Shown here: positions 26,413-35,748 of the stretch, in pieces
Numbering within the stretch: position 1 is the stretch's first letter
Layout of the letters: each line of letters starts with the position of its first letter
NCBI GenBank assembly: GCA_016840025.1
Contig: JAEOTF010000192.1
Span: 1 to 50,560, forward strand
Direction: 5' to 3'
Origin: Candidatus Hodarchaeota archaeon
GTDB taxonomy: Archaea > Asgardarchaeota > Heimdallarchaeia > Hodarchaeales > YT1-039
DNA length: 50,560 bases
Notes under the pieces: model-generated
Database searches by the model: none
Told to the model about the DNA's origin: nothing
The model's input: only the letters and a program-made list of their open reading frames with translations
Translations under genes and position numbers: made by a program

Positions 26413-27816
26413 CTAAAGAGTCCATTTATCGTAGACCTTTTTTATATCAGCCGAGTCTTTGGTACCAACAGTAACCGACCATCCCGATGCATCCTCTAAT
26501 TCACCCGATAAGCGAGCAGCTAGTCCAGGAAGAATGATTTTCTTGTGTTTAACTTTATCTGTAATTTTTGTTTCTTCAATGAGCTCAACAATCTTATCGG
26601 TAGTTAATTGGCCCCCTGCCACGGCTGCTTCTACCCCTAGACCACCTGTATTGGCGACAAGAAGCCATGTTCCGAGTTTTTGGGCCTCAAAATCCGATTT
26701 GATAGTGTAGTATGTCAATGCAAAATTTGTTGATACACAAACTGGGGATTGCTCACTTGGATTATTGATTTGATAGAGACCAGCATCAACTTCAGGATGA
26801 ATACGCGGATCGGAGTATATAGTCTGTCGAAACGTCATAATAGGCATTATAGCCCAAAGTTGCTTCGGGGTAATAACAAGGATGTCACTGTATCGCTCCA
26901 TTAATAGACTGGCTAGGAGAGATTCCTTAAATTGCTTAGCATCTGCTTTAGGTGATTTGAGGAACATTTGAGCTACTGCAGGAACGGATAAAATTGGGTA
27001 ACCGAGTGTTTTAAATTCACCTTTTATAGCAGCTTGTCGTAGTTTGATTTTGTTCCTAAAACCTACACCCATCCAACCATCGTTAATCCAAGTTCCTGCG
27101 TCGAGTATAATTTTCAATCCAGAAGTACTAAAGGTTTGAGCGAGAGATGTAAGGTCATTAAGATCACCAGTTCCAGTAGCTAATACCACTGGTACATCAA
27201 ACTCTTGGGCTAAGGCCATTATTGATTGCCAATTGTCTACAGTTGCTGCATAGATTAATGGCTTGTTTTTACCATCTACTTCTAGTCCTGCACGAATTAT
27301 TTCAGGATTCAGAGACGCGAGAATAAATGGGAGATTTGTTTTAGCTCTTGCAGCTTTTACCCTTTTTTGGAATTGTTTAGGATCATTTGATGTCGATCTA
27401 ATGCAAAAACCATCGATTTTCAGATCAGTACCAATTCTCGTTAATGTCATTCCTTGAAACTGTTGAACTTCCTCAAGGAATTTACTTTCGTCCATCGAGT
27501 CTTCTAGTGTAATCATCAGTGCAGTTTCATTGTAGAAGGTCAAATCATGACGGTGAAGGACTTCTTCCCCACCTACAGTCCGCTCTGATCCCGGTGGACC
27601 AAATTTGACAGGACGTATAGGGGGAGTTAACATTTCAACCAATTGAACCTTCTTTTCAGCATACTGGGCTTCCTCGAACAGAGGGGTGCATTCTGTGACT
27701 TCTACCCCTCGAGAAGCCAATTTTGCCGCAAAAGCTAGACAGGTAGTCTCACCGCATATTTTGCAGTTCGTTTGAGGAAGTAATTTCAGAATCTGCATAG
27801 GTTCTATTCTTGCCAT
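26413..27816 (-). CDS. cdhE: ACDS gamma subunit, large corrinoid iron-sulfur protein
   Basis: 467 residues. The N-terminal 'LLPQTNCKICGETTCLAFAA' with a further Cys at 'TECTPLF' is the 4Fe-4S cluster motif of the corrinoid iron-sulfur protein; a TIM-barrel domain and a C-terminal corrinoid-binding domain follow ('VANTGGLGVEAAVAGGQLT' and 'ILPGLAARLSGELE'). With CdhD it carries the methyl group between tetrahydro(methano/sarcina)pterin or folate and acetyl-CoA synthase. A strong AGGAGG precedes the ATG by nine bases. Last gene of cdhB-C-D-E, 13 bases after cdhD. Length and motifs agree with the archaeal family. Confidence 0.93.
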   Translation of the reverse strand: MARIEPMQILKLLPQTNCKICGETTCLAFAAKLASRGVEVTECTPLFEEAQYAEKKVQLVEMLTPPIRPVKFGPPGSERTVGGEEVLHRHDLTFYNETALMITLEDSMDESKFLEEVQQFQGMTLTRIGTDLKIDGFCIRSTSNDPKQFQKRVKAARAKTNLPFILASLNPEIIRAGLEVDGKNKPLIYAATVDNWQSIMALAQEFDVPVVLATGTGDLNDLTSLAQTFSTSGLKIILDAGTWINDGWMGVGFRNKIKLRQAAIKGEFKTLGYPILSVPAVAQMFLKSPKADAKQFKESLLASLLMERYSDILVITPKQLWAIMPIMTFRQTIYSDPRIHPEVDAGLYQINNPSEQSPVCVSTNFALTYYTIKSDFEAQKLGTWLLVANTGGLGVEAAVAGGQLTTDKIVELIEETKITDKVKHKKIILPGLAARLSGELEDASGWSVTVGTKDSADIKKVYDKWTL

Positions 27817-27829
27817 TCTTTTGAACCTC

Positions 27830-29035
27830 CTAGAACGATGTGGTCACCCAATCCAGATATTTTTCTGGAGGTGAGGAGCTTGGTGGGCTTAATAAGGACT
27901 CAACCATTTCCTTGAAGGTAATGACAGAAAGCGGGTGGAGCATCATGAATAAATCAGCTCCAACAATAGCAAGAGTCAACGCCGCAGTCGCTTCCCAAAG
28001 CGGTCCACGTAGGCTCCGCGGTCCCCATTCTGGAACCTTTTTCTCGGATCTATGAGCTTCTCGTGCGCCCCACGCATTAGTAGTTCCACTTGAGCATGGA
28101 AATGCAAGTGTTTTACTACCTTTGAGCCCAGCCAGCTTTATTCGTTCGTAGATTGAAAGAGAGTACTCAAAACCATATCCCAAGGATGCTGTGGTGGGGT
28201 CTTGTACTAGATGGTCAGTCGGAAGACCGAATTTCATTAATAGGCGGTTTAGTTTTTCCTGGTTGTTAATGTCAATTTGTGTGAAGCTCAAAACATTGTG
28301 ATTATGTTCAATAGCAGCCTTTACAATCTGCTCGTTAGCTTTATCACCATAAGAGAGATTAGCAGACGCTAAAAGACAACGTTCACCTGAAGCAGCTTCT
28401 GCAGCCTTTACTAGAACAGGTGGGTCTTTCTCAGGATTACCTGAACCACCAATAACTAAAGGTACCTTAACAGCTTGAAGTACATCTTCTACTGTCTTGG
28501 CAGCCTCACGTGGTGAAGCATCTTTAATATATGGATCTGTACTCACGAGATGGATTGTGATAGCGTCAGCGCCGAATTCAACTGCTTTCTTAGCCCACTC
28601 TCCTGCATCATTCATAACCTCTCCAAATTGTTGTCGGATAGGTTTTGGGAGAGATGGCTTAATGTCAAAACAATCGAAAGTTACAACAGGTCTGGGAGTA
28701 TCTAAAGTATAAAATGGAAACGTCTTATGACCGCCTAACTTGCAAACACGTTCTCGTGTTCCGCCATTCGCTTTAGTTGCCCCTAATTCAACAGTAACGA
28801 TCTCACCTGTAAATGTTTCAGGACTTTCCTCGAACTTAGAAGGTAATAACGAGCTGGGTAATCCTGGCATGACTCCAGCAACTTGTTGAGCTAGTTGAGG
28901 AGCCATTTGAATGAGAGCCTGTTGTGGGAATTTGAAAGTTAGTTCTTCTCCTTCAAGAACAACATCTGTTAATTCAATCGATTTAGCAAAATCTAATAAC
29001 TGAAGAATTTTCTTGAGTTGATCGTCATCGGGCAT
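27830..29035 (-). CDS. cdhD: ACDS delta subunit, small corrinoid iron-sulfur protein
   Basis: 401 residues. After a mobile N-terminal domain (about 1-75), 'TGEIVTVELGATKANGGTR', 'LDTPRPVVTFDCFD', 'DAITIHLVSTDPYIKD', 'VPLVIGGSGNPEKDPPVL' and 'QDPTTASLGYGFEYSLSIYE' are conserved CdhD/AcsD TIM-barrel segments. It forms the heterodimer with CdhE and helps hold the corrinoid cofactor. It has no iron-sulfur motif, as expected. It lies 24 bases after cdhC and 13 bases before cdhE. The Shine-Dalgarno is weak, so translation may rely on coupling. Confidence 0.93.
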   Translation of the reverse strand: MPDDDQLKKILQLLDFAKSIELTDVVLEGEELTFKFPQQALIQMAPQLAQQVAGVMPGLPSSLLPSKFEESPETFTGEIVTVELGATKANGGTRERVCKLGGHKTFPFYTLDTPRPVVTFDCFDIKPSLPKPIRQQFGEVMNDAGEWAKKAVEFGADAITIHLVSTDPYIKDASPREAAKTVEDVLQAVKVPLVIGGSGNPEKDPPVLVKAAEAASGERCLLASANLSYGDKANEQIVKAAIEHNHNVLSFTQIDINNQEKLNRLLMKFGLPTDHLVQDPTTASLGYGFEYSLSIYERIKLAGLKGSKTLAFPCSSGTTNAWGAREAHRSEKKVPEWGPRSLRGPLWEATAALTLAIVGADLFMMLHPLSVITFKEMVESLLSPPSSSPPEKYLDWVTTSF

Positions 29036-29059
29036 TGAAAAACCCCACGATTTATTTAA

Positions 29060-30541
29060 TTAGTCTTCTTTGACAATTAAGACTTTTTCTGCGTGAATCT
29101 TAACGTTCTTAAGAATCAACTTTATTGTTCCACCAGCGGCGACCCCTGCTGCTTGAGGCATAGGAATATGTACCGTCATAACAGGAACTTGACCAACAGA
29201 ACCCATTTGACCTTGCATCATCATCATTGGAGCCGCAGCACCTTGCGCCATCATTTGGGGCATTTGGGTAGCAGGGACTTGACCAGGAGCTGCTAAAGGA
29301 GCTTCCTCTTTTTCTTCAACCCATCGTGATGTAACAGGGTGGTTTCGTTCTTTTAAGAACGTTTTAAGTTCATCAACACTGGAGACATCTGCTTCTGTTG
29401 CGATCTTGTCATAGAGATCTTCAGAAAAAGCGTCACGTAATCGTTCTTTGAGGGCCTTGGGAAGCCAAACCAGGCGTTCAATTCCACCATCAGGTTTGAA
29501 AAATTTCGGACTGCGTAGATATTCTACTGCAATCCCTACAAAACCTTCAGTTTGAATTCCACCACCCACTTGGGTAGCCATAGTTCCAAATTCCAGACCA
29601 TTGACTGTTGCACCCACAAAATCGCGGTGAACAACTCCGAAACCATCTACTTCAGGAACTATAAATGAACAGGCCTCAAAACAACCACAAGAAGTGTGAG
29701 TTTTACCAAAAAGACCATGTAGAGTAATTCTTTCAATTTCACCTAAGCTTTTTTCCTTTACCCTTTCATTTACGCCTGAATATTCACCACGCTCGGGATC
29801 AAGAATTTCACCTTTTGGAATCACAAAGTTAGGTCCTTCAGGATCAATTTTGGCAGCAGCACGGGTATCAAACCAATTCAGAGCCCCACAGGAAGAAATT
29901 CGGTCAGGTGAAACTACACACACATGTGTAGGAGCAAAACTTTGACATAAAGTACATCCATAGAATGTATCGACGTCCTCATCCCTTAATTGCCTTGCTC
30001 GTTCATCACGAGCGCTATAAGCCTTGATAGCTTGTTTATGAATTTTTTTAACTTCTTTAGGATCTGTGATAAAAGTAATCTGCATTGCGTCAAAGATCCC
30101 AAGTTCTTCTTTGAAGAACTTGTAAAAGACTTTACCCCAAGCATCAAAGGTTAAACCTTTCTCTTTTGTTGCCTTGGAAATGCGAATATGAATATCATAA
30201 CGCTGGTTCAGGTGCATCATACCATGACCAAAGTTGGTAAATTCATGGATTCGGCGTTCAAAAACCGCCTCTAAGTCCTTTTCTACATTTTTACCGGCAA
30301 CTTCAATGAGGATACCGAAGGGGTAAGACTTTTGAGGGTCTAATTCTTCCAATTCCTTTCCGATGACACTTATTTTGCCATCTTCAATGTCTTTCATGTC
30401 ACGAACTCGAGCAAGCTCGAACTTTGTCTCAATTTTTGGACCACCTAGTTCGACAAAGGTATCTTTCCAGCGAATACGCTCTCCTTCGTAGACTTCTCCA
30501 ACTTCAATTGGCAATTCTTTAAGACTGATTTCTAAACTCAT
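29060..30541 (-). CDS. cdhC: ACDS beta subunit, acetyl-CoA synthase
   Basis: 493 residues. 'FYGCTLCQSFAPTHVCVV', 'RISSCGALNWFD' and 'GKTHTSCGCFEACSFIVPEV' hold the cysteines of the nickel-iron-sulfur A-cluster, and 'DFVGATVNGLEFGTMATQVG' is a conserved block. The C-terminus carries a Met/Gly/Gln-rich flexible linker (about residues 415-450) before a short basic domain, as in other archaeal CdhC. The enzyme joins a methyl group, CO and CoA to acetyl-CoA or reverses this. GGAG lies eight bases before the ATG. It lacks the bacterial-type N-terminal domain, as expected for archaea. Confidence 0.94.
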   Translation of the reverse strand: MSLEISLKELPIEVGEVYEGERIRWKDTFVELGGPKIETKFELARVRDMKDIEDGKISVIGKELEELDPQKSYPFGILIEVAGKNVEKDLEAVFERRIHEFTNFGHGMMHLNQRYDIHIRISKATKEKGLTFDAWGKVFYKFFKEELGIFDAMQITFITDPKEVKKIHKQAIKAYSARDERARQLRDEDVDTFYGCTLCQSFAPTHVCVVSPDRISSCGALNWFDTRAAAKIDPEGPNFVIPKGEILDPERGEYSGVNERVKEKSLGEIERITLHGLFGKTHTSCGCFEACSFIVPEVDGFGVVHRDFVGATVNGLEFGTMATQVGGGIQTEGFVGIAVEYLRSPKFFKPDGGIERLVWLPKALKERLRDAFSEDLYDKIATEADVSSVDELKTFLKERNHPVTSRWVEEKEEAPLAAPGQVPATQMPQMMAQGAAAPMMMMQGQMGSVGQVPVMTVHIPMPQAAGVAAGGTIKLILKNVKIHAEKVLIVKED

Positions 30542-30559
30542 AATTTATTTCTCCTTTTT

Positions 30560-31087
30560 TTAAATTGCTTCTGCTGCACCGATCATTTCTTCATACCATT
30601 CAGAAAGTTTCTTTTTAACAATAGTAGGACTAGAGAAAGTGGCATTCGGGGAATAATAGGGATCCACACTTATTGTTTGAAGTGTTTCAGAGTTATTACG
30701 GATAGCAGCAAACGCTTGCGACTGATAGTAATAATAGAAACCACTAATTGCAACAGTTTCTGCTTGGAAACCTAAATTATCCCAATCTTCTTCAGCTAAC
30801 TTTTTTGTTAAAGTCGGAAGATTCATGGCCAATTTTGCTTCAATCCCCTGTTCGGCAAGCAGCTTTTCGGAAGATAGTGAAGCAACAATTGGAATTCCTT
30901 TCGAAGCGATAGCTTTTGTTAATTTTCGAAGAAATTCTCCTTCTTCGCTTTCATCACCTAGCTTAGTACCTATAACGAAGACAGATGGTTTTTTCATAAG
31001 CCTCGTAAAAGTTTTTGATTGTAGGGCTTTTGCCACGGTTGGACCGGGAACATTGCCCATTTGCCATGGACTCGTACTCATCTTCAT
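30560..31087 (-). CDS. cdhB: ACDS epsilon subunit
   Basis: 175 residues, normal length. 'PWQMGNVPGPTVAKAL' near the front, 'KPSVFVIGTKLG' and 'VAISGFYYYYQSQAFAAIRN' match the CdhB family, whose DHS-like Rossmann fold associates with the CODH alpha subunit CdhA. First gene of the cdh operon, 18 bases before cdhC. Two possible ATGs (M1 and M3) lie behind GAGAGG. It is odd that cdhB is here while its partner cdhA is absent from the window. Confidence 0.9.
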   Translation of the reverse strand: MKMSTSPWQMGNVPGPTVAKALQSKTFTRLMKKPSVFVIGTKLGDESEEGEFLRKLTKAIASKGIPIVASLSSEKLLAEQGIEAKLAMNLPTLTKKLAEEDWDNLGFQAETVAISGFYYYYQSQAFAAIRNNSETLQTISVDPYYSPNATFSSPTIVKKKLSEWYEEMIGAAEAI

Positions 31088-31151
31088 GCCTCTCGGTTTT
31101 TTTTATCTTATTTACGATAGTAGAAAAGAATAATTAGTTGATCTGATTCTG

Positions 31152-31157
31152 TATAAA
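31152..31157 (-). promoter_or_regulatory. TATA-like element upstream of cdhB
   Basis: On the minus strand CTTTATACAG lies 65 bases before the cdhB start, which gives a predicted transcript start near 31127 and a leader of about 40 bases. An A/G-rich stretch (31180-31210) lies just upstream. Placement only; not tested. Confidence 0.35.
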
Positions 31158-31297
31158 GAGATTGTAGTACAGAACTTAATTTTTCTTCTTTTCTTCTTTC
31201 TCTTTTTACTGGATAGTTACATTTTGTATCTTTATTGATCTTATTATGTTAAGTTTGTATCTATAAAACTAAGAGGAACCTACATGAAAACCTTAGA

Positions 31298-31666
31298 TTA
31301 CGAGGGTGTGGCTGGATAATCTCTGACATAAACTTTTTTTCGTTTTCTGGCGTTTTCTGCGTTTAAAACTTTTGTGAAACTTTTCATAGAGCTGAAAGAT
31401 TCCTTTTTATCATCAGACAACCGGACACGGGTGATTTGAATAGGTTTATCATACATACAGACGGAAACACAGCTGCCACATCCGACACAAAGCTCTTCCT
31501 GGACATGAACTTTCTCGAAAAAGTATAACGCATTAGTAGGGCATGCAGGTACACATAACTGACAACCCAAAGGGCAAAGGCTTGTATCAATTGAAATTGA
31601 GATCTCTTTATAGTTTTGAGGAATATTACTTTCGGCTAAGAGTTTTTGAGCTTCTTGAGCGGACAT
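31298..31666 (-). CDS. 2[4Fe-4S] ferredoxin-like protein upstream of cdhB
   Basis: 122 residues. 'CPLGCQLCVPACPTNALYFF' and 'LCVGCGSCVSVCMYDKPIQI' are two 4Fe-4S binding loops; the first has C-x3-C-x2-C-x3-CP, one residue more than the common C-x2-C-x2-C-x3-C. The flanks are charged. A 210-base gap to cdhB with its own TATA-like element makes co-transcription uncertain, but same-strand placement suggests it shuttles electrons for the ACDS/CODH system. Ferredoxin domains like this are fused inside CdhA in other archaea, and a separated piece is possible. Confidence 0.85.
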   Translation of the reverse strand: MSAQEAQKLLAESNIPQNYKEISISIDTSLCPLGCQLCVPACPTNALYFFEKVHVQEELCVGCGSCVSVCMYDKPIQITRVRLSDDKKESFSSMKSFTKVLNAENARKRKKVYVRDYPATPS

Positions 31667-31977
31667 CTTTTTGCCTCTAATGCTGTAATGCTAAAGATAG
31701 TTAAAAATGTTTCATGTTAAGAACAGTTTTTAAGAATGATTGATAAATAGACTTAATAGAATAGATAGAAATGCTTCCTCATGCAATAATGCGGTAAGTA
31801 GGAATAACATCACTATCTGGAATCAATAAGAACAATTTAATGAGGACTTAACAGAATACCCCATTACCTCTGTATCTTATTAGATAATTATATCAAAAGA
31901 ATATTGAAAATTCCTTCCAAAAATAAATCATATAATAATTTCTTATCTCATAAAAGAAAAAGAAAAGATGAAAGATT
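31667..31977. other. divergent intergenic region between the ferredoxin and AOR genes
   Basis: About 310 AT-rich bases that must carry promoters in both directions. The only sharp element I see is a TATA-like motif near 31930 for the AOR gene. No cdhA fragment, tRNA or short gene was found. Confidence 0.5.
31930..31937 (+). promoter_or_regulatory. TATA-like element for the AOR gene
   Basis: ATATAATAAT lies about 41-48 bases before the AOR ATG at 31978, predicting a leader of roughly 15 bases. The leader is A/G-rich without a strong Shine-Dalgarno. Confidence 0.35.
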
Positions 31978-33810
31978 ATGCTTACTGGGTACACAGGAAA
32001 AATCCTTTGGGTTAATTTGAGTAATCAAAAAATCTCAACAACAGAATTTGATGAGTCTTTTGCGAAAAAATACATTGGTGGAAATGGTTTCGGTATAAAA
32101 TTATTATTACAAGAATGTCCTCCCAATACTGACCCACTTGGACCTGAAAATGTTTTTATCCTAGCTTTGGGTCCTTTTGCACGTACTAGCGTTCCAACTA
32201 GTAGTAAATATTCGGTCTATTCTAAGTCACCATTAACAGGATTTCTAGGAGAAGGGATTTCATCAGGATTCTTCGGAAATGAGTTAAAAGCAGCGGGATA
32301 TGATATTGTAGTAGTGCATGGACGCCATCCCTCTCTCTGCTATTTATGGATTGATGATGATGAAATACAAATCTGTGAAGCAGAGAATTTAAGAGGAGTA
32401 GACACATGGACAGTTGAAACTATTATTCGAGAGGAATTGGACGATCCTCAAATTCAAGTGGCTGCAATAGGGATGGGTGGAGAAAACCAAGTTCGTTTTG
32501 CCTGTATCACTAATGATAGATCAAGGCAGGTGGGACGAACAGGACTAGGCGCTGTATTGGGCAGTAAAAACCTAAAGGCGATTGCGGTTCGTGGTACAAA
32601 GAACGTAAGTGTAGCAGCACCAGAGAAGCTACTGGAGCTTTGTATGGAGATTTATAAACGTTGCCAAGGACCTCCAACAGAAAAATACCGTATTTTGGGC
32701 ACACCAGCCAATATTCTAGTATTTAATGAACTTGGAGCATTACCTACCAAAAATTTTCAACAAGCAACCTTTGAACAAGCGGAAGAAGTCAGTGGAGAAC
32801 GTTTAAGCGAATATTATGTGGATCGTATTGTCTCCTGTGGTAATTGTCCAATTGCATGTGATCATATTAGTCGTGTAAAAAAGGGGCCCTATAAAGGAGC
32901 GGAGGCTGGGGTGGACTTCGAAACAATTTTCTCATTCGGCCCTAACCTAGGAGTAGGACGCTTGGATGCTATTATTAAAGCGAATGAATTTTGCGATCGT
33001 GTAGGAATAGATACTATGTCCGCAGGGGGAACTATTGCCTTCGCTATGGAATGTTTCGAACGTGGTTTGATTTCTAAAGAGGATACAAATGGTTTAGACC
33101 TAAGTTTTGGCAACTATGAGTCTGTTCTTGCACTCTTGGAGTTAATCGCTAAGAGAGAAGGAATAGGAGATATTCTTGCTGAAGGCTCAAAAAGAGCAGC
33201 ACAAATCATTGGTAAGGGGTCAGAGAAATATGCCATGCATATTAAGGGGTTGGAACTTCCAGGGTACGCAATCAGAGGTCTTAAAACAGCAGCATTGGGA
33301 TTCGCAACATCGACTCGTGGTGGTTGCCATCTACGCTCTGGTTCATACGGACCCGATATGAAAGGAACAGTAGACCGCTATAAAGAAGAATTGGGCAGAG
33401 GAAAACTAGTTAAGGACGCAGAAGACCTATACTCAATCTATGACTCATTGATACTATGTAAATTCATCCGTAGCGCTGTAACAAATGAAGACATTGCTAA
33501 AATGTATACATTGACTACAAATGTTAAAATCACTGAAAAAGAATTATTAAAGGCAGGGGAACGTATCTATACACTGGAAAAAATCTTTAACCTACGCGAG
33601 GGAGCAAAACGAAGTGACGATTCCTTACCCCCTCGTATGTATTCTGAACCAATTCCCGATGGACCCGCTAAAGGAAGTTTTATATCACGAGAAGGCTACA
33701 AACTCATGCTAGACGACTATTATGATTATAGAGGATGGACAAAAGAAGGATTTCCTACAAAAGAAAAATTAGCGGAGTTAGATATCCTAGATCAGTGGTC
33801 ATTCGGGTGA
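31978..33810 (+). CDS. aor: aldehyde ferredoxin oxidoreductase (tungsten-pterin enzyme)
   Basis: 610 residues, full length. 'GYTGKILWVNLSNQKI', 'KYIGGNGFGIKLLLQECPP', 'SKYSVYSKSPLTGFLGE' (pterin contact region), 'ITNDRSRQVGRTGLGAVLGS' and 'VSCGNCPIACDHISRV' with a later Cys ('LILCKFIR') for the 4Fe-4S cluster are AOR hallmarks. AOR converts aldehydes to carboxylic acids with ferredoxin, or the reverse. The next gene encodes a polyferredoxin starting five bases after its stop. Several AOR paralogues are normal in archaea; substrate class (aldehyde, glyceraldehyde-3-P, other) cannot be told here. Confidence 0.93.
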   Translation: MLTGYTGKILWVNLSNQKISTTEFDESFAKKYIGGNGFGIKLLLQECPPNTDPLGPENVFILALGPFARTSVPTSSKYSVYSKSPLTGFLGEGISSGFFGNELKAAGYDIVVVHGRHPSLCYLWIDDDEIQICEAENLRGVDTWTVETIIREELDDPQIQVAAIGMGGENQVRFACITNDRSRQVGRTGLGAVLGSKNLKAIAVRGTKNVSVAAPEKLLELCMEIYKRCQGPPTEKYRILGTPANILVFNELGALPTKNFQQATFEQAEEVSGERLSEYYVDRIVSCGNCPIACDHISRVKKGPYKGAEAGVDFETIFSFGPNLGVGRLDAIIKANEFCDRVGIDTMSAGGTIAFAMECFERGLISKEDTNGLDLSFGNYESVLALLELIAKREGIGDILAEGSKRAAQIIGKGSEKYAMHIKGLELPGYAIRGLKTAALGFATSTRGGCHLRSGSYGPDMKGTVDRYKEELGRGKLVKDAEDLYSIYDSLILCKFIRSAVTNEDIAKMYTLTTNVKITEKELLKAGERIYTLEKIFNLREGAKRSDDSLPPRMYSEPIPDGPAKGSFISREGYKLMLDDYYDYRGWTKEGFPTKEKLAELDILDQWSFG

Positions 33811-33815
33811 AATTA

Positions 33816-34256
33816 ATGGAAGAGCGGCAGCTTATTTCCATCGATTTAGAGAAATGCTCGGGGTGCGGAATATGTGAATTAGTTTGTTCTTGGGCTATTT
33901 TTCAAGAGTTTAATCCTGTCCGCTCAGCTATTCGAGTTTCAAAAATGGAAAACTTGGCCCATATGGTGATGGCGTGCAAGAATTGTGAGGATGTTCCATG
34001 TGTCAAGGCATGTGTGGTTAAAGAAGCCTTGAAACAAGGGAAATATACGCTAGAAGTTGATTATGAGAAGTGTAATTGGTGTGGGTGGTGTGCAGATGTG
34101 TGTGAATATGGCGCAATGACTGTTGATTTTTACTCGAAAAAGCTGATTTATTGTGATTTATGTGAGGGGGAACCGAAATGTATTGTGTACTGTCCCAAAG
34201 AAGCCATTAAATTGGAAAATGTTCCTAAAGAGATAACATCAGATGATTTTTTTTGA
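33816..34256 (+). CDS. polyferredoxin subunit of the AOR
   Basis: 146 residues from the ATG at 33816, behind GGTGA at spacing 6; an earlier start at 33735 would overlap the AOR gene and add no family sequence. Four cysteine groups are visible: 'CSGCGICELVCS', 'CKNCEDVPCVKACV', 'CNWCGWCADVCEY' and 'CDLCEGEPKCIVYCP', the HycB/DmsB-like arrangement of four 4Fe-4S clusters. It should receive electrons from the tungsten enzyme and pass them to ferredoxin or another acceptor. Its stop lies ten bases before the convergent membrane gene. Confidence 0.88.
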   Translation: MEERQLISIDLEKCSGCGICELVCSWAIFQEFNPVRSAIRVSKMENLAHMVMACKNCEDVPCVKACVVKEALKQGKYTLEVDYEKCNWCGWCADVCEYGAMTVDFYSKKLIYCDLCEGEPKCIVYCPKEAIKLENVPKEITSDDFF

Positions 34257-34266
34257 ATGTATACAT

Positions 34267-35748
34267 TTAGATTTTGTAATGGATTGCTTCTTCTTTATCA
34301 TCAATATAGACATGTATGGCTTCATCTGAACGTGCGAACTCAATATTAGGTTGAATGGTTCCTACGAGGGTATCAAAACGGATCACAAGCTGTTTCCTTG
34401 TTTCTGTCATAACCCGTACATGATTTTTTGAGAAATGTACTAAGCCAACAACGATGATTATTGGAGCCACAAAACAAGTGATTATTAAGAAAAAAGCAAT
34501 TATACTAGTGAATGTTATAGTTAATTCTAAAAGTGTTAAGAGAGAGCCTGAGGTTTGTGTAGATGGGGGTAATCCTTCGGGATTAACTACTTCTAGAGAG
34601 AGTGCACCTAAAGAAAGTACTGTTGTAAAACCAAAGAGAATTTCTATTCTTTCTCTTATCGCTTGTCCGAAACTTTGAACGTTCTCCATATCTCCTGTAG
34701 CAGATATTCGATATTTTTTCAAACCTATGTCAGTATATGTCCATACAGCAGGATAATATGTGGCTAGTAACAGTGAAACTACTATTGAAAGAATAAAAAG
34801 AATTGCTATGAAATGATATGGTTCATATTGCTTATCATTTGAGAGAGATAAAATAAATTCTTTAAAGAATTGTTCAAAAGAAGTCATAAGAAAAACAACG
34901 ACCGCTGTAGGCAGAAACCACACATCCCGCCACCGTTTGATTAAAAGTTCTCGTGCGATGGTCCTAGCATTACGAAAATCCAGTTTATATACTAAGTGCC
35001 GTTCTACAAACCATTGATCATTTGGTTTGTAATCAAAGAGTTTTAACATGCTTAGCCATCTTCCCAATCGACCATTTAACCGCTGAAAGAACCAAAGGTT
35101 AAAAGGAACCCCAATCCGACCATAAGGATTGATACGCGCAATAAAAAGACCAAAAATGGATGTAATAATGATATCAAGTAAGAGGATCACCCATAGCACA
35201 GAAAGAATCTCAATACTATTTTCTGAAAACAAGTCGTCAATTAATTTAGAAGGAGACGTCAGAGTAAAGGTTTTCTGATAGTCATAAAATTCCCATTCTT
35301 GGACTGTATTGCCGTCGTCGTAGTCTTTCCACTTAGTATGATCAGTAACCCAGATCGCATCTTCAAAAGTGCTAGTTTCTCCGATGCCATATTCAATGTA
35401 TTCACCAGTACTATCAATATCGTAATGATAAATATATTTAATCTTGCCTTCTATATCTGAAATTGCTGGGATAGTAAACGTAGATGCAGATTCAGTGTCG
35501 GAGATGGCTCTAATGTCCTTATAATCATTATACAGTTGAGTTTCTGTGGTATACAAATAACATAAAGTTGCATTCTCGTCTTTATTTAGTTTTTTTAGTA
35601 TAGGATGCTCGGTGGTTTTGGCAGCATTGCCTGAAAGAGAGCCTAAAAATGTAGCAACGACTAATAAAACAGATAACACAATAAGGAGAATTAAAAGAAC
35701 AGCTATGTAAGAACGTAATTTTTTTGCACGTTTATATTGGAATACCAA
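34267..35748 (-). CDS. large polytopic membrane protein, paralogue of the 14.2 kb protein
   Basis: 493 residues. A first hydrophobic helix (about 14-36) is followed by an extracytoplasmic-looking polar domain (about 40-165), then helices near 170-195, 265-290, 305-330 and 365-430. The segment 'NDQWFVERHLVYKLD' before 'RWRDVWFLPTAVVVF', and 'VWTYTDIGLKKY' before 'FGQAIRERIEILFGF', align with equivalent parts of the protein at 14157-15338, which has a zinc ribbon where this one has a short charged tail. No named domain; function unknown. Confidence 0.7.
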   Translation of the reverse strand: MVFQYKRAKKLRSYIAVLLILLIVLSVLLVVATFLGSLSGNAAKTTEHPILKKLNKDENATLCYLYTTETQLYNDYKDIRAISDTESASTFTIPAISDIEGKIKYIYHYDIDSTGEYIEYGIGETSTFEDAIWVTDHTKWKDYDDGNTVQEWEFYDYQKTFTLTSPSKLIDDLFSENSIEILSVLWVILLLDIIITSIFGLFIARINPYGRIGVPFNLWFFQRLNGRLGRWLSMLKLFDYKPNDQWFVERHLVYKLDFRNARTIARELLIKRWRDVWFLPTAVVVFLMTSFEQFFKEFILSLSNDKQYEPYHFIAILFILSIVVSLLLATYYPAVWTYTDIGLKKYRISATGDMENVQSFGQAIRERIEILFGFTTVLSLGALSLEVVNPEGLPPSTQTSGSLLTLLELTITFTSIIAFFLIITCFVAPIIIVVGLVHFSKNHVRVMTETRKQLVIRFDTLVGTIQPNIEFARSDEAIHVYIDDKEEAIHYKI

